DNA of 64,000 nt, taken from NCBI GenBank assembly GCA_008921705.1, contig VFFE01007644.1, positions 671,971-735,970 of the forward strand. The letters run 5' to 3'. Shown here piece by piece: positions 62,997 to 64,000 of the stretch. The translations under genes were made by a program, and so were the position numbers. The notes under the pieces are model-generated. The model ran no database searches, was not told the DNA's origin, and saw only the letters and a list, made by a program, of their open reading frames with translations. The first letter of the stretch is position 1. Every line of letters begins with the position of its first letter. The DNA comes from Burhinus oedicnemus (taxonomy: Eukaryota > Chordata > Aves > Charadriiformes > Burhinidae).

Positions 62997-63590
62997 CAAA
63001 TGACACTGCAGGGCCAGCACCTGGGATGAACTGCACAGTGTGAGGCAAGCAGGTTAGATTTGCTTAGCTTGTAATCAGTCCTCATTCCTGGTTTTCTGTA
63101 GCCAAACAACTCAAGCATCCATCAGTCATTGGACTGACCGCTGAGCTAAGCAGATTGTGCACAATGGCATATACTCAATAGGTCACAGGGGAAATAAATA
63201 AATAAATAAATTAAAAAAAAATAAAGGAGTCCAAACCAACTGTACTGCCACCCACTGAGAGGGGAAAAAAAAAAAAAGGAAAATATGTATGCAGCTGTTC
63301 TGTGCCTCTTAACTCAAAAGTAGCTTGGACAGAGGCCTCGCACAGACATCAGCTATGATCAGTTCAGCAGTATCATGCCTCTACAAAGGTAGAAATGCAT
63401 TTTAATAAAAAAAAAGTGGTACTCAACATATTCATGTTCATGAATAAGACCACCTTTAAAGGCTTGAGAGTTAAAATTATTTTATAATCTTTTAGTACTG
63501 CTAGGTCTAGAGCAGGAAGAATCTTAAGGCACCTCTGTGCACATGTGAGAAAAGCTCAGCCTGTATTGTTATAATTGTCTTAAATACCTG
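62997..63590. other. Intergenic, no gene seen
   Basis: No supported gene. It contains the (AAAT)n run at 63192-63211 and short A runs. Confidence 0.5.
63192..63211. repeat. (AAAT)n microsatellite
   Basis: Five AAAT units followed by an A-rich stretch. Confidence 0.85.
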
Positions 63591-63722
63591 CAAGTATTTA
63601 AAAGATGTGTAGACGTAGTGCTTAGGGACATGATTTAGTGGTGGACTAGTTAGGTTAATGGTTGGAATTGATGATATTAAGGGTCTTTTCCAACCTAAAT
63701 TATTCTATTGGTTCTATGATTA
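63591..63722 (+). mobile_element. CR1 3'-end fragment
   Basis: It begins in the last codons of ORF2 (TTTAAAAGATGTGTAGACGT, family FKRHVDVVLRDM) and ends with TTTTCCAACCTAAATTATTC then TATTGGTTCTATGATTA, a decayed octamer tail. Confidence 0.88.
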
Positions 63723-64000
63723 TCATACAACTAAGAAATTTTAATTGTTGTGCAAAACTGATTTTTTGAATCCATCGTGTATGATGTAATTTTCTAGTTA
63801 GTGGCCAGTTATAATAAAACACAGGTAAAAACATTTACCTGGCTAGACAGTGGCATTTTTTACTTGTGGAATTTGTTGCATTTATGTGAAACAGACATAC
63901 AGCAATTTTCTTATTTGCTGACATTCTGCAATCTTTTGAACCTTAAATCCTAACACAAAATGTGATTTTAAAGTTGTGGGAAGAGCTTGTGTCAAATACT
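63723..64000. other. Intergenic to window end
   Basis: AT-rich sequence with no recognised feature. Confidence 0.5.

Noticed and set aside
1..64000. tRNA or other small structured RNA genes
   Set aside because: No cloverleaf with A and B box promoter elements, or other recognisable small RNA gene, was found by eye; a covariance-model scan would be decisive.

Overview
The window looks like bird genomic DNA. It carries many CR1 LINE copies, most ending in the avian tail built from an ATTCTATG-type octamer, and ERVL-type solo LTRs of kinds common in bird genomes. Base composition is AT-rich, introns are of vertebrate size, and the only recognisable host gene is a vertebrate one. The LTR mix leans towards a neoavian bird, but the species cannot be read from the sequence.

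Layout. Positions 1-2185 hold the 3' end of one host gene on the + strand: the last two coding exons, stop codon, 3'UTR and poly(A) signal of what I identify as RPAP3 (C-terminal RPAP3_C domain). No further protein-coding gene was recognised over the remaining ~62 kb, which reads as a gene desert punctuated by retroelements. Seen in order: a hidden, decayed CR1 endonuclease-domain fragment (about 10.8-11.7 kb, -); a CpG-rich island with splice-donor-like sites (14.25-14.49 kb); a 3' CR1 stub abutting a longer internally deleted CR1 (17.8-19.6 kb, -); an old CR1 (20.6-21.7 kb, +); a CR1 tail (24.2 kb, -); a CR1 with most of its reverse transcriptase (28.3-29.9 kb, +); a solo LTR on the - strand with a perfect 5-bp target-site duplication (38.3-39.0 kb); two adjacent CR1s (48.0-49.3 kb, -); two ERVL-type solo LTRs 0.45 kb apart on the + strand (52.1-54.2 kb), one with a perfect and one with a 4/5 target-site duplication; CR1 fragments at 55.7 kb and 61.8 kb; the best preserved CR1 (57.7-59.2 kb, +), whose RT frame has a single premature stop; a short GC-rich CpG island with a GC box (62.8-63.0 kb); and a final CR1 tail (63.6 kb).

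How it works together: only the RPAP3 end is functional coding sequence with confidence. Everything else that looks coding on either strand lies in CR1 ORF2 remnants or is a chance open frame. I found no convincing new biological system. The most useful leads are the two CpG islands in the desert, a CR1 subfamily with an unusual extended 3' tail, the two LTRs that share a U5 but not a U3, and the exact LTR boundaries.
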